Shown piece after piece: positions 21,592 through 31,968 of a DNA stretch of 64,000 nt (positions are counted from its first letter, which is position 1; each line of letters opens with the position of its first letter). The DNA is from Sthenelais limicola. Taxonomy: Eukaryota > Annelida > Polychaeta > Phyllodocida > Sigalionidae. The stretch spans positions 135,245,625 to 135,309,624 of the forward strand of contig OW804096.1 in assembly GCA_942159475.1 (NCBI GenBank), read 5' to 3'. The position numbers and the translations under genes were made by a program. The notes under the pieces are model-generated. The model was not told the origin of the DNA. It did no database searches and saw nothing but the letters and a program-made list of their open reading frames with translations.

Positions 21592-24554
21592 CTAGTTGTC
21601 GGCGGTGTAATGGGTGCCTAGATAGCGTTGGAAGGCTTTATAGTCTGGTATACATCTGACTTTGCCGTCGAGGCTATTCCACAGGGTGGGTGCCTGGTAC
21701 ACAAATGACCTCCTGAATTTTTCGCTTTTTGGTTTCGGGACTATTAGTGTCGGTCCTTGTGATAATGATCTGAGGTTGATTTTTCTTCTGTCTAGTTTTT
21801 CTTCTGTTTGTGTGTCTTTGTATGCTTTTTGTAGTAAGTGTATTTGTCTTCTAGTGTGTGGTAGTTGCAAGCCCATTTCTTCGTGTAGGTGTTCGACGTT
21901 TGTTCTTTTGTGTAGTTTGAGTGCGAGTTTGATGATTCTGTTTTGTATTGTTGTTATTCTGTTGAGTGTCTGTTTTGGTGCGACGTTGTATAGTGTGTCT
22001 CCGTATTCTAGTATTGGTCTGATCGTCATTTTGTATAGCATTATAATTGTGTCTTTTGTGAGTGCCCTTGATATTTTGGTGAGGGCTTTGACTCTTGACT
22101 GTGCTTGTGAGATTCGTCTTTCTATATATTTTTTGAATGAGAGCGTGTTGTCTATGTCTACACCGAGATATGTGTATGTTGTTGTGTTTTCTAATTTGTT
22201 TTTGTCTATGTGTATGTTTGGTGTGTTAGTTTCTGTAGTGTTTCTTTGTTTGTTATGTATTGTCATGACTTGGCTTTTTTTGATGTTCAGGGATATTTTG
22301 TTCACCTTGCACCAGACCCCCACCCTGTGGAGGTCGTCTTCCAACATCATGTTGTTGTCGGCGGCGTCCGTTCCCGACGCATACAACACAGTGTCGTCCG
22401 CAAAATATTGGACTCCACTGTGTCTTATACATTTGTACAGATCGTCAATATATATCAGGAACATAAGAGGGCCCAAGGCCGTTCCCTGTGGGACCCCACA
22501 CATAACGCCCCTTTCATCGGAAGTAAAACCATTTGCTGTTACCCTATGCTCTCTGTCTGTCAAATAATTCTTAAACCATTCAAGGGTGGAATTGTCCACG
22601 CCCACCCCTTTTAGCTTTTGTAGCAGTATTTCGTGGTTGACCGTATCGAAGGCTTTCTTGAAATCCAGGAAGGCAAGCGTTGTTGCCTTCCCGGAGTTCA
22701 GGTTGCCATATACCGTTTCTAAGATTCTATGATGGGCCATTTCGGTAGATTTATTTGCTCTAAATCCGTATTGGTGTTCGTATAGTAGGTTATTTTCTTC
22801 TAAATGGTTATACAGTTGCTCATGGATTAATTTTTCTAGTATTTTGGCCGGGTATTTTACCACTGTAATGGGTCTATAGTTGGTGCACTCATCCTTTTTT
22901 CCCCCTTTGAAAAGTGGGGTGATGGTGGCTATCTTAAATGATCGTGGTACTATTCCCTTTTGTATTGACAGATTGTAGATATGGGTTAGTTGGTGTGATA
23001 AAGTAAGCATTATTGGTTTTAATACCTTTGTTGGGATGTGTGGGATCCCAGAGGCTTTCCTGGAGCTTGATCGGATTATTTGCTTGATCACCTGGGCCTG
23101 ACTGACTGGGGAGAGAGAGAACCCCGGCGGGTCAACCCCACCTGGTAGCTTCTCTATTGATTTCGCTTCCTTGGCTGTAATTATTGGTATAGACTCTGCT
23201 AACAGTGGGGCTATTTCAGAGAAGAATTTGTTCATGATATATGGTGTTTCCTCGGGTGTTGATGAGGTCCCATCTTCTTTTCTGATTTTGATGTTTTGTT
23301 TTGTTTTTAATTTGTCTGGGTTTAGTAATGGTGTGATTATATCCCAGAAGTTGGCCCTGTCTTTCCCACATTCTTCTATTTCGTTTTTAAGGTATGTGTT
23401 TTTTGATTGTAGCATTTTCGAGTTGAATTTGTTGCGTGTTTGTTTAGCATTGTCCCAGTCTGTCTTTACCCCTGATTTCCTTGCTTTCAAGAAAGCTTTG
23501 TCCCTTTGCCTAGCATTTCTCCTCAGTTCGTCTGTGTACCATGCTGGCTTTATTTTGGTGTTTTTGAATGTTTGTTTGGGACACATCTTGTCTAGGTATG
23601 TATTGATTTTGTCTTCTACAATGCTCCAGCATTTGTCAACGTCACTGGTTTGGTATAGTTCGATCCAGTTTTCGTCCCTTAGCATTTGTTTAAGTGTGTT
23701 CATATCAAGGTTTTTCCAGGATCGTGAGGATATATCTTTGTTGATGTATGTGTTTCTCTGTTTCTTTTTCGAGATAAATATGGGAAAGTGGTCACTGGTG
23801 AAGTCTATAATTGATCCTTTATTTGTTATGTTGTTCATGTTGGTGTATATTTGGTCTATGAGTCTTTCTGATCTTGTGTCGACTCGTGTTGGTGTTAGTA
23901 TTTGTGGGTGCAGTCCAAATGGAAACATAAAATCAGTCACTGGGTTTGGCGGAAGTTTTGCTGGTGGTGAGGGTGAGCCTTTAGTTCTCCCTCCCCCCCC
24001 TTCAGACCCCCCAGGTGATCAACATTAAAATCTCCCAGAACCACTAAGTCCGGGTTCTTACTTATTGATGTCAACGCGGTCTCCAGCTGTTCCCGAGCCC
24101 TATCTAGTTTACCATTGGGAGGTTTATAGATGTTACAAATGATCATTGCTTTCGCTCGACCTTTGTTTATCCTAATTAACTGTGCTTCCAGATGTTCAGT
24201 GCACGAGTTTAGGTGGCTGTAGATTGTTTCGTCTACGGTATATTGTTCATTTACATATATGATTAGCCCACCCCCTCTCTTTTTGAGACTTCGGTCTGAT
24301 CTGAAGGTATTGTAATTTTTTATCTGTAATATGTTATCGTGTATATTTTTGTTGAGCCATGATTCTTGTATGGCCAATACGTCTATATTAGTTCGGATCA
24401 GGAAATCCGAGACCGCGTCGACCTTTTGAGTCAGACTTCTAACATTCCATGATGCCAATTTTAAGCCCTTTATTTGGGCAACTTTGTCAATGTTGTACTC
24501 ATGACTGGGGATATCAGGTTGTTCATCTTCTACCCTATTGAGATTAATTCTCAC
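21592..24554 (-). CDS. LINE ORF2: endonuclease and reverse transcriptase
   Basis: The N-terminal 205 codons (24554-23937) hold the APE endonuclease motifs LASWNVRSL, IQESWL, GGGLIIYVN and GDFNVDHL. The following 782 codons (23940-21592) contain RLIDQIYTNM, SDHFPIF, then RT motifs NYRPITVVKYPAKILEK, YGFRANKST, FLDFKKAFDTVNH, GVPQGTALGP and the catalytic YFADDT, and a normal C-terminus. The two parts are offset by one base at a run of nine C (about 23992-24000). A homopolymer slip or sequencing error is the simplest cause. Both open stretches begin with GTG, and a TAG lies two codons before the first, so no ATG precedes the endonuclease. The real start is unclear. Confidence 0.85.
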
Positions 24555-25481
24555 TCTCTACAGCATGTCAATTCAGGATCCGACCAAACTAGATTATTGG
24601 TCTTATAGGTATTATCATAGAGAAAAAGACCAGTCCTCAAAGGAAGAATACTTACATTACATTAAAACATTATATATTATACATTGATAAAAATAAAATA
24701 GTATGGGTAAAATAAAACGTGCACATACATACAAGATACGGTTTTGTTCATAAAATATATATATAAGATACGGTTTTGCTAACCCAGTGTTTATATCATG
24801 TAATTGTATGAGATCTATAACCGGTTTCACCCAGTCATTGTATATAGTATCGGTCTGATACCATTTGTGGCTTTTTTGATTTCTCACTATGTAATTGAGA
24901 ATAATAGTCAGTGTCCTAGGTTGTTAAGAATAATATTCTCGGCTCGGATCTAGCCTCTCTTTACCTTTGGGACTGCCATTCGGATAAAATAGCTGTGCCT
25001 CCAGTGTTGATTGGCTGTATCTGAGACAGTTCTTAATGCCCTATTATATTATGTTCACTCATTTATAACCAGTCTATAATTATTGATCTGATATGTATAT
25101 ATATATATGGTCAAGTTCCAACTCGTCAGAGGTTCAATATTCACATTTTGGGTATATGGGAATGATATGGTAGGTTTGTCACCATTGATTCATGTTATAT
25201 CATATTATATTAATAGTCTGTCAGTGTCCCTTTGATGCCTTAGGTGTATGTTGGCAACTGTGTGACTTGGTGTTCTGCCCAGTCAGTCCTCTCTCTTCCT
25301 TTGGGACAGCCATTCGGATAAAATAGCTGTGCCTCCGGTTTCAATTGGCCTGCCTGGGGCGGTTACCGTGTCGCACTATTTACCAACCTGCTTATCGCTA
25401 AAGACATACCGTGTTGGGTTTTTCCTAGCTTTTGAGTCCGCCCTTCGGGTAAAAAAGCAGTCTCTCTGGCTAGGATCGGCC
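24555..25481. other. Spacer between LINE esterase ORF and ORF2
   Basis: About 0.9 kb without a credible ORF. A roughly 47-bp block around CATTCGGATAAAATAGCTGT occurs at about 24957-25003 and again at about 25296-25342. A weaker third match is at 25432-25465 (CCTTCGGGTAAAAAAGCAGT). The repeated block is the only conspicuous structure between the ORFs. Confidence 0.6.
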
Positions 25482-26243
25482 CTATGGCAGCATTTTATTG
25501 ATTGCAGTTTTGATTTGGTCCGATGTTTGGTTCAGTAGTTCAGGGGAATAGTGGCACCCGTCTTCCTGTAGTTTGTTGTAGAGTGTTGTGTATTTGGGGG
25601 CCTCTTTTGATCTTCTTTTTGGTTTGCATCTGTGAACGAGTTGACCGATGTAGGGGGTTACCACTGGTTGATTGGAGTTTGATTTCTTGGTTATTCTGTT
25701 GAATGCGAACACTGATTGATTCAGAATATGTTGTTCGTCGGGAGAGCATGGGATGAATTGATTTTCAGCCCCCGCTCTGGCGGCCAGGTATTGGTTGTAT
25801 TTATTTATGTCAAGGCCTATTAGGGTAGAGAAGCTCACCGTGGGTTTCTCTTCATGAGATGGTACTATTCCAGATAGTTTGAGGACGGCAGCTGGTAGGG
25901 CGTTCCAGATATGATCTTCAAATAGGGCTTGAGTTCTATGTCTTAGTGTTATTTGTCTCCCTTTTTCACGTTTGTCTCTTTTTGTTAAGTCACATATGCC
26001 CGCTGTGATGATTATTAGTCTGGGTCTACTTAGTGCTGTTACCTGTAATCCGGCCTCTACTGCTTTATTTATGTCCGCTCCTGGTCTGGATATGACCCTA
26101 ATGTTTTTGTTCGGGAGGCCTGTGGTAAGGTGTTGTTCCAGGCCTCTGCCTCGTGAGTCGGCCAGTATTAGGACATCTAATCGGTCCATCCCTTGCTTTG
26201 AGTCACTTGTATTCCGAATTAGTTTACTGTGTATAATTGCCAC
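25482..26243 (-). CDS. LINE-encoded SGNH/GDSL-type esterase ORF
   Basis: 253 codons. Residues 20-35 contain LDVLILADSRGRGL, the block I nucleophile Ser region (DSRG in place of GDS). A central TAGICDLT matches the block III GxND position but has Cys where Asn is usual. The C-terminal DGCHYSPE supplies the Asp-x-x-His pair of block V. Esterase domains are known in ORF1 of CR1/L2-type LINEs. The frame is continuous with ORF1: ORF1 ends in TAA, and this ORF follows after one codon in the same frame, starting with GTG rather than ATG. It is either a separate cistron, a readthrough extension of ORF1, or one ORF split by a nonsense mutation. Confidence 0.7.
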   Translation of the reverse strand: MAIIHSKLIRNTSDSKQGMDRLDVLILADSRGRGLEQHLTTGLPNKNIRVISRPGADINKAVEAGLQVTALSRPRLIIITAGICDLTKRDKREKGRQITLRHRTQALFEDHIWNALPAAVLKLSGIVPSHEEKPTVSFSTLIGLDINKYNQYLAARAGAENQFIPCSPDEQHILNQSVFAFNRITKKSNSNQPVVTPYIGQLVHRCKPKRRSKEAPKYTTLYNKLQEDGCHYSPELLNQTSDQIKTAINKMLP

Positions 26244-26246
26244 GTT

Positions 26247-28172
26247 TTAGTTCAGTATATAGTCCCGTACTCTGGCCAGGATTTTGCCTAGTTTGTTTTC
26301 TCCTTTGAAAAACTTAGACTGTAGCTTCACTCGTTCGCCATTTTGTACGTTTACTGCTGGTGAGCGGAAGCCTGTGCCCCATTTTAGCGATGTCGTTACT
26401 TCGTAGAACTTGGCTTCATGGTTTGCTGTGAGTTGTTGTTTAAGTTCAGGATGTTGTCTGAATTTTTCTTTCAATATATCTTCCATCACTCTTTCTTCCT
26501 TTTCTTCCCATTCTCCTATTTTCTCTCGGTTATTCAGTGCGAGCCTCGTGCCGAGCGCTTTCGCCGTTGCCGGATGTGCAGCAAGGCCTATGTTGGTCGA
26601 TGCGCGTGCGTCGCCTAAGTGAGAGGCTTTCACCGACTGATAGCAGTGCTCGGCTGAGGCGTATCTGTTACCCTTATAGAAAAAGTCGGCCATGTAGAAG
26701 TTGGAGAAGATTGAGTGCTCACCATGAAATCCGATGTCTTTGTCATCTATTGGGATGGTGGCGACTGTTGAAGGGTTTGAGTGAGCTGGTAATAGATGTA
26801 GGTCCCTGGCTCTGTACGTTTCTGTACCAATTCTGATGTGGTTTAGTACCAGTTCTGCTCGGACATTGTTCAGTTTAAGTAGTGTGAAGCAGTCGTATAA
26901 CATAGCTTGGTTATTATCGAATGATTTAGTATTCATTCTGTTGAACCATATATTTGAGAATTTGCTGGTTTCTCTGATTTTCCTGGCCTTTGTAATTATT
27001 TTCTTCTTTAATTCGGGATTTTCTAGCTCGATAAATATTGGTCTTGTGTCGTGGATTCTAGCCCTCCCCACCCTATAGCACTGTTTCATATCGGATAATT
27101 TGAAATCTGGCTCTGTGGTTTGGAATATATTAGTTGTTATTTGCATGATGTTTTCTTTGTATCCCCTGATACTGTGCTGTGATTCACCTTGCCTGGGGGA
27201 TCCGTCATCCAGCATCCAGGCTTCTGGTAGTGCTTCCAGCATAATATAGGGTGTATCCACGATTTGTTGTTGTTGACTTGGCCTGTTGTTTTTGATTTTT
27301 TCTTTAATGGACTCCGTCCTTGTTTCAAGTTGGGTTTTTAGTTTTTCCAACTCTTCGATGGCCTTCTTCATATCTTTTTGTTCTTTTCTAATATCATCCG
27401 CGAATTCATTGTAGCTTCGTTCTAGTTTTGGTATGTCGGTTGTTTTGACGGCAATGGCCTGTTCTACTTTGTTTTTAGAGTACCAGTTCTCTGTAGCTTT
27501 GTTGTTTAATTTGTCCTCTATTTCGTCCACCTTTTTTATCAATGTGTTCAGGGGAGTGTCGATTGAGGGATCGTATGTTGTTTTGCCCCCCCCTATGTTC
27601 TGTTTGGGGGAGACAGGGTTTCTCCTTGTGTTCTGTAGATCGGTTCTTAGGGCTTTCACGTCCCCTTCCAACTGTTTCATTTTTGTTGTGTTTCTACCCT
27701 GGAGGAATGCATGGCCTTCCTCAGCAAAATGTTTAGCTATATCAAGTTGGATTTCTCGTTTGATCTCATCTTTCATTCCATCCCTATCATGTTTTGATAT
27801 CATTGTTGCCTCCGTTTGGGAAGCACTGTCAGCGTATTGACGGGCCTTGGGCGAGTCTGGCGGGTTGCTTGACGGGCTCGCCTCGTTGTCTGGCGAGTCG
27901 GTGTGGCTGCTTGACCGACTCTCGTCGGTGACAGTGCTGCTCTCGTTGCTGTCAATATTGCTGTCATTATTGTCTATAAGTTCAACTCGAGCTGGATCCT
28001 TGTAATCTATAACCGTATCCGCAGATTTATCCTCTGGTGAGATGTTCTCAGAGTCTAATTGTTGTTGTGTGTCATCCAGGTCGTCGGTGGCATATGACTC
28101 GCTGTCTGAGTCATGCTCAATCTCGATCAAGTTGTCCAGTGGTTGGTCATTCGGGCGGTCAGCGTCCGCCAT
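26247..28172 (-). CDS. LINE ORF1 with C-terminal NADAR domain
   Basis: 641 codons from the ATG at 28172 (context GCAAGATGG, strong). The open frame extends 34 codons further upstream but begins with GTG. Order: acidic Ser/Asp-rich N-terminus, charged coiled-coil-like region (roughly residues 150-300), and an RRM-like segment with CYRVGRARIHDTRPIFIELE and KKIITKARKIRETSKF as in L1-type ORF1 proteins. Then comes a NADAR domain (residues 480-625: IGFHGEHSIFSNFY, YASAEHCYQSVKAS, KFRQHPELKQQL, FYEVTTSLKWGTGF). NADAR proteins such as YbiA are N-glycosidases acting on ADP-ribose-like or riboflavin-pathway intermediates. Its role in a retrotransposon is not known to me. A related diverged copy at 17657-18590 shows it is a stable part of the family. 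Confidence 0.8.
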   Translation of the reverse strand: MADADRPNDQPLDNLIEIEHDSDSESYATDDLDDTQQQLDSENISPEDKSADTVIDYKDPARVELIDNNDSNIDSNESSTVTDESRSSSHTDSPDNEASPSSNPPDSPKARQYADSASQTEATMISKHDRDGMKDEIKREIQLDIAKHFAEEGHAFLQGRNTTKMKQLEGDVKALRTDLQNTRRNPVSPKQNIGGGKTTYDPSIDTPLNTLIKKVDEIEDKLNNKATENWYSKNKVEQAIAVKTTDIPKLERSYNEFADDIRKEQKDMKKAIEELEKLKTQLETRTESIKEKIKNNRPSQQQQIVDTPYIMLEALPEAWMLDDGSPRQGESQHSIRGYKENIMQITTNIFQTTEPDFKLSDMKQCYRVGRARIHDTRPIFIELENPELKKKIITKARKIRETSKFSNIWFNRMNTKSFDNNQAMLYDCFTLLKLNNVRAELVLNHIRIGTETYRARDLHLLPAHSNPSTVATIPIDDKDIGFHGEHSIFSNFYMADFFYKGNRYASAEHCYQSVKASHLGDARASTNIGLAAHPATAKALGTRLALNNREKIGEWEEKEERVMEDILKEKFRQHPELKQQLTANHEAKFYEVTTSLKWGTGFRSPAVNVQNGERVKLQSKFFKGENKLGKILARVRDYILN

Positions 28173-28620
28173 CTTGCTTCCTCCTCCAGACATCCACGTT
28201 CGCAAATTAAACATGTGGGTATTTATAATTATTCGTGTATCTCTAGTAGATGTATGATATGCCTTTGTATTCACCTAACATTCATAGATCGGTGTGTTGA
28301 GTTCCATGAATGGGTGTCGGCAGTATATGGTCGGATCCTGAATATATGGCGGTGCTATTTACCGCGCAGCTTCATCTTAGTATCCACTTAGACGTAAACC
28401 TCTATGAAGTCGAGGTACTCCAAAATGAGCCTCCCTTTTGATCCTCATTGGTTCTTTTGAGATACCAACTTTTGAAGCACTCTAATTAAAAATTGAGCAC
28501 GGTGACCCATTGATTTTTTTCCATCTTTATGACCAGAAACACTTCAAGAATCAAATTTCAAAGTTTCAGAAAAATGACATTTATTTTCAATTTCCACTAG
28601 ATAGTAGCGTTTGCCTTTAA

Positions 28621-28724
28621 GCATCCTGAACATTAGAATATTCCAACAAAGATATCTTATAAATAAATCACTTTGAAAAATAGCAATTTTGCGACTTATG
28701 ACTTATTTTCCTGAAACACATCAC
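28621..28724. mobile_element. MITE family B, right part of a split copy
   Basis: Resumes after TTAA with GCATCCTGAACATTAG and ends TTTTGCGACTTATGACTT then CCTGAAACACATCAC. It pairs with 20095-20283. Confidence 0.85.
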
Positions 28725-28829
28725 ATATAAAATATGGCCTAATACCACATCAGCGGGGAAATTGTGTATTTGTAACAATTTGTGGCAGTCTACTATGATT
28801 TGGTAGTTTTGATCAGATGGTAGTTTTGA

Positions 28830-29638
28830 TCAGATGGATCTGGCTTATACTAATAATTACCATCATCCCAGGTAACAATTTACGGTAACACAACGTTGGT
28901 TAACGTCAATGACAGGTTGATTTCACAACGTTAGAATTTGGCGTGAATATTACCTTAATTTTATGTGAATTTAGTTCATGTTACAATTTTAACGTTAAGC
29001 AACTATTAACTTAACGTCAGCGTTCTTGATGTCAGCATATCCACGTTAATTTGATGGTGATTAAACATCAATATTTTAACCTCAATACACGTGTGTATTA
29101 TCAACATTAACTTTGCGTAAATAAATTGACGTCAAATTATTAATATTAACTTATTGGTCAAGTTAATGTTTACATTTTGAAAGTAAATTATTAACGTTAA
29201 TTTAATGGTAACTTAGCATCTTAACATCTGATGGTTAATATATAGGGACATCTGATAAGTAGGCTACTTTTATATTTGTTATGCATGAAAGAACACATTT
29301 ATGATATTTCTTGATCATCAATACCTCAGTGATTAAAATACCCCTTAGCCTTTGTACATTGAATACACATCAAATACATGGTGGACCCTCATCGGTAGAC
29401 AGTGATCCCTCCCCGTCTATAATTTTAGTTTGTTGAACTTGAACTTTAGGGAATTAGGGAAAAGTTTCATGTAAGCTTTGTTTCCTGTCCTTATTGTAAC
29501 AATTTATCTCTAAAAGAGAGACGGGATTTGTTGACATATTGAATAAAAAGAAGTTGCCGCAAAAACACAAAAAAAAAGATGGCGAAGTGTGAATACATCC
29601 GTGCTGGGTATCACGTATTTTTATTTTAATGTAACTTA
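28830..29638. other. AT-rich non-coding stretch
   Basis: Rich in AACGTTAA and TTAACGTT variants between about 28880 and 29220, which gives many small palindromes. No gene or element was recognised. Confidence 0.5.
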
Positions 29639-30354
29639 TTAGACGCGATTTGGTCTGATTCTGGGGGGTATTTTTTACCTTATAGACCACTCCAACGCCA
29701 CTTCCTCACCTAGACACACGGACACGGCAGTTTGTTGACGTGCGGGTCACTTTCGAATGAAATCCTCCGTGCGCTATATAGGCCACCGTACACAATGCAA
29801 CGCCAAGTGAATGTGCACATGAGTGGCTATGCCGAAGGATCTCCACATCTCTTCCGGTCGCACGTATAGCTTCTGAACTCGCCATTCATTTATTGCTTGA
29901 TTCCCGTCGACTAAATCTTTGCTATCGGGCTCAAACACTATTTAAATCATTTCTACCGATTCAAATCTTTTATTTATTTCTTTTTTAAGTCCCTAGACAC
30001 ACGCAACACGGCATTCGAGAACCGGAAGTGTCCGATGCTTTGAATAGCAAGCAGCGGAACCTTGCGAAAACAGGCCGGCTGGCTGAACATAAACATTAGC
30101 GAATACGCACCTCTGATTGGCTGTTGTAGCTGAAGCTTCATTCGGCCAGCCGTCGCGGTATCATGTAGGTTTCGATTAAAGCGGTGTCCGATGCTTTGGA
30201 TAGCAAGCAGCGGAACCTTGCGAAAACAGGCCGGCTGGCTGAACATAAACATTAGCGAATACGCTCCTCTGATTGGCTGTTGTGGCTGAAGCTTCATTCG
30301 GTCAGCCGTCGCGGTATTATGTAGGTTCCTTGAATCCGACCAAATAGCGTCTAA
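29639..30354. mobile_element. Non-autonomous TIR element with internal duplication
   Basis: Inverted ends TTAGACGCGATTTGGTCTGA and the inverse of TTAGACGCTATTTGGTCGGA enclose about 715 bp. Inside, a roughly 155-bp block beginning GTGTCCGATGCTTTG is repeated in tandem (about 30027 and 30184; both include AGCAAGCAGCGGAACCTTGC). A related end, TTAGACTTGATTTGATCAGA, lies at 17351. No transposase. Confidence 0.65.
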
Positions 30355-30486
30355 AAGCACTAATACCCTCGGTTTTGGCTGGTTTCCGGGGTCTATTGCC
30401 TGGGGAAATTCTCGGGCTACGCCCTCGAATGTTCCCCAAGGCAATAGACCCCGGAAACCAGCCAAAACCTCGGGTATTAATGCTAA
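30355..30486. repeat. GC-rich 130-bp palindrome
   Basis: AGCACTAATACCCTCGGTTT with GGTTTCCGGGGTCTATTGCC is mirrored as GGCAATAGACCCCGGAAACC and AAAACCTCGGGTATTAATGC around a short centre. Near-perfect arms of about 55 bp. It abuts the preceding TIR element. Confidence 0.8.
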
Positions 30487-31249
30487 AATAGCCCACCTGC
30501 GCGGCGGCCATCTTGGATTTCGTTCACGCAAAGGATTGTGGGAGTTGGAGTTGGAGTATTGCACACGGTGCGGCAAGCGGTGACCATTAATTTAGCCTTT
30601 GGTAAACATTGCAACGAGATGGATGGGTACACCTGTGTTGTTTTCCTGGATATTATGATAATAACAAATTGCTTTAGGGGTATTATTTTCTGAAAAAATA
30701 TATTCTCCTCTATATGATCCTAAAAAAAATAACATTCACGCCCAAATATTAAGGGATCTTGAGTCCAAAACGTGAAGAAAGGTTATTTTTGCATAGAAAT
30801 AGCATTGCATAGAAATTAGAACATATCACAAATACATATAATATATATATATCATATTATGATATATGTGTACGAGCGTACTCTCTATAGGCCTAGATCT
30901 CATATTCATTCAAATCTCAAGATTTTCACAGTTTCAAATGAGATTCCAGTTTTTTCCCCCAAATCTGATTCAGGCCCATTGATATAAGCTCTACAGCCTA
31001 CCAGAGCTATACATATAGTATAGCTCTGTATATGTATAGCTCTGAGCCTACCTAGGACGACCGGGCCTATGTCTTGGGTGTTTTTTTGTGTGTAAATCCT
31101 TCTATTTTGCACAGTTCTATTTTGACTATACATTACATAGTTGTGTTTAACTTTAACATATCAATGACAAATCATTATACTGGCCGCTTTTCTTGTAGTT
31201 GAGAGTGTCTACCATGTAGTCTAAAAGTTGAGAAGTAATTTCCAGAGGT

Positions 31250-31561
31250 TTTCAATACAATTCCAACGATAGTAAACAAATAATCTAATAAGTATTACTA
31301 GATTTTAAGTTTAATATTAAGTTTCCAATATTTCTATAAACAATAAACAGTAAAGCAACTAAATGTAGTCCATATGAGGACCTTTAAAACGAAAGAATAT
31401 ATTACATAGATTGTCCTGAAATTTGATACATCGATTGATATAGCAATAAGTGATAAACCCACCAAAAATTAGAACATTCCAATAATGTGATCTTGTGAAC
31501 AAAAACGCTTTGCAAAATATCAATTTTGCGACTTATGACTCATTTCCCTAAAACACATCAC
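31250..31561. mobile_element. MITE family B, left-truncated
   Basis: About three quarters of a family B copy, ending TTTTGCGACTTATGACTC then AAAACACATCAC. The left TIR and first 90 bp are absent. Confidence 0.85.
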
Positions 31562-31653
31562 ATATAAAAAGAAGTCTGGTTAGTAACGTTGATTGAAGTG
31601 TTGAATTCATAAAATCCTTCACAATTCTCATTGCTGTTGACATATCCACATGA

Positions 31654-31881
31654 GGGTCAGATTTTCAGAAAATGCTACAATTGGCAGCTCTACACATTGA
31701 GTAAATTCTGCTGAATTATCCTGCAATTTGGTCAATACTAGGTAAATTCGAGTATATTCGGCATTGCGTTAATTCTAGCAATCTGTTTGGCTAGGTTGAA
31801 CTGTATTTTGAACTTGATTTTTTGTCTGGAATTTTGGTTATTTGAGAAGAATTTGAATTGTCCATTTTCTGAAAATATGAG
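31654..31881. mobile_element. MITE family A, right end degraded
   Basis: Starts GGGTCAGATTTTCAGAAAAT. The right arm is mutated (GAATTGTCCATTTTCTGAAA then ATATGAGC). It is followed directly by a LINE fragment. Confidence 0.85.
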
Positions 31882-31968
31882 CACCTGATGTGAGCTTGGA
31901 GTTTTGAGCTTTGGATGGGCAATGGAAATATCAAGATATTTTTTGTGCTTTTCTAACTGAAGAATTTA

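Larger units (their letters stand above)
21177..28400 (-). mobile_element. Nearly full-length CR1/L2-like LINE with NADAR and esterase ORFs
   Basis: On the - strand the order is 5' untranslated region (about 28400-28173), ORF1, a TAA, a second ORF with an SGNH esterase fold, a 0.9-kb spacer, then ORF2 with endonuclease and RT. A 3' untranslated part of about 410 bp ends in (ATT)n at 21200-21177. All catalytic regions of ORF2 are present and only one single-base frameshift in a homopolymer is evident. It is the youngest-looking LINE in the window. The exact 5' end could not be placed, and no target duplication was resolved. Confidence 0.85.
20284..28616. mobile_element. TTAA-targeted TIR element carrying a nested LINE
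   Basis: Inverted ends AGGCAAACGCTACTA and TAGTAGCGTTTGCCT are flanked by TTAA on both sides (20280-20283 and 28617-28620). TTAA targets are typical of piggyBac and Kolobok. The element's own non-coding sequence is 20284 to about 21176 and about 28400-28616. The rest is a LINE inserted later. It contains an internal near-duplication around TTTCTACACATATAGTGCAG (20448-20468 and 20684-20706). No transposase was seen. Confidence 0.85.

Noticed and set aside
21662..24028. + strand ORFs of 301 and 285 codons
   Set aside because: They lie opposite LINE ORF2 and lack domain features.
29974..30576. 200-codon ORF on the - strand with an internal repeat
   Set aside because: It spans the TIR element duplication and palindrome; the repeat reflects the DNA, not a protein family.
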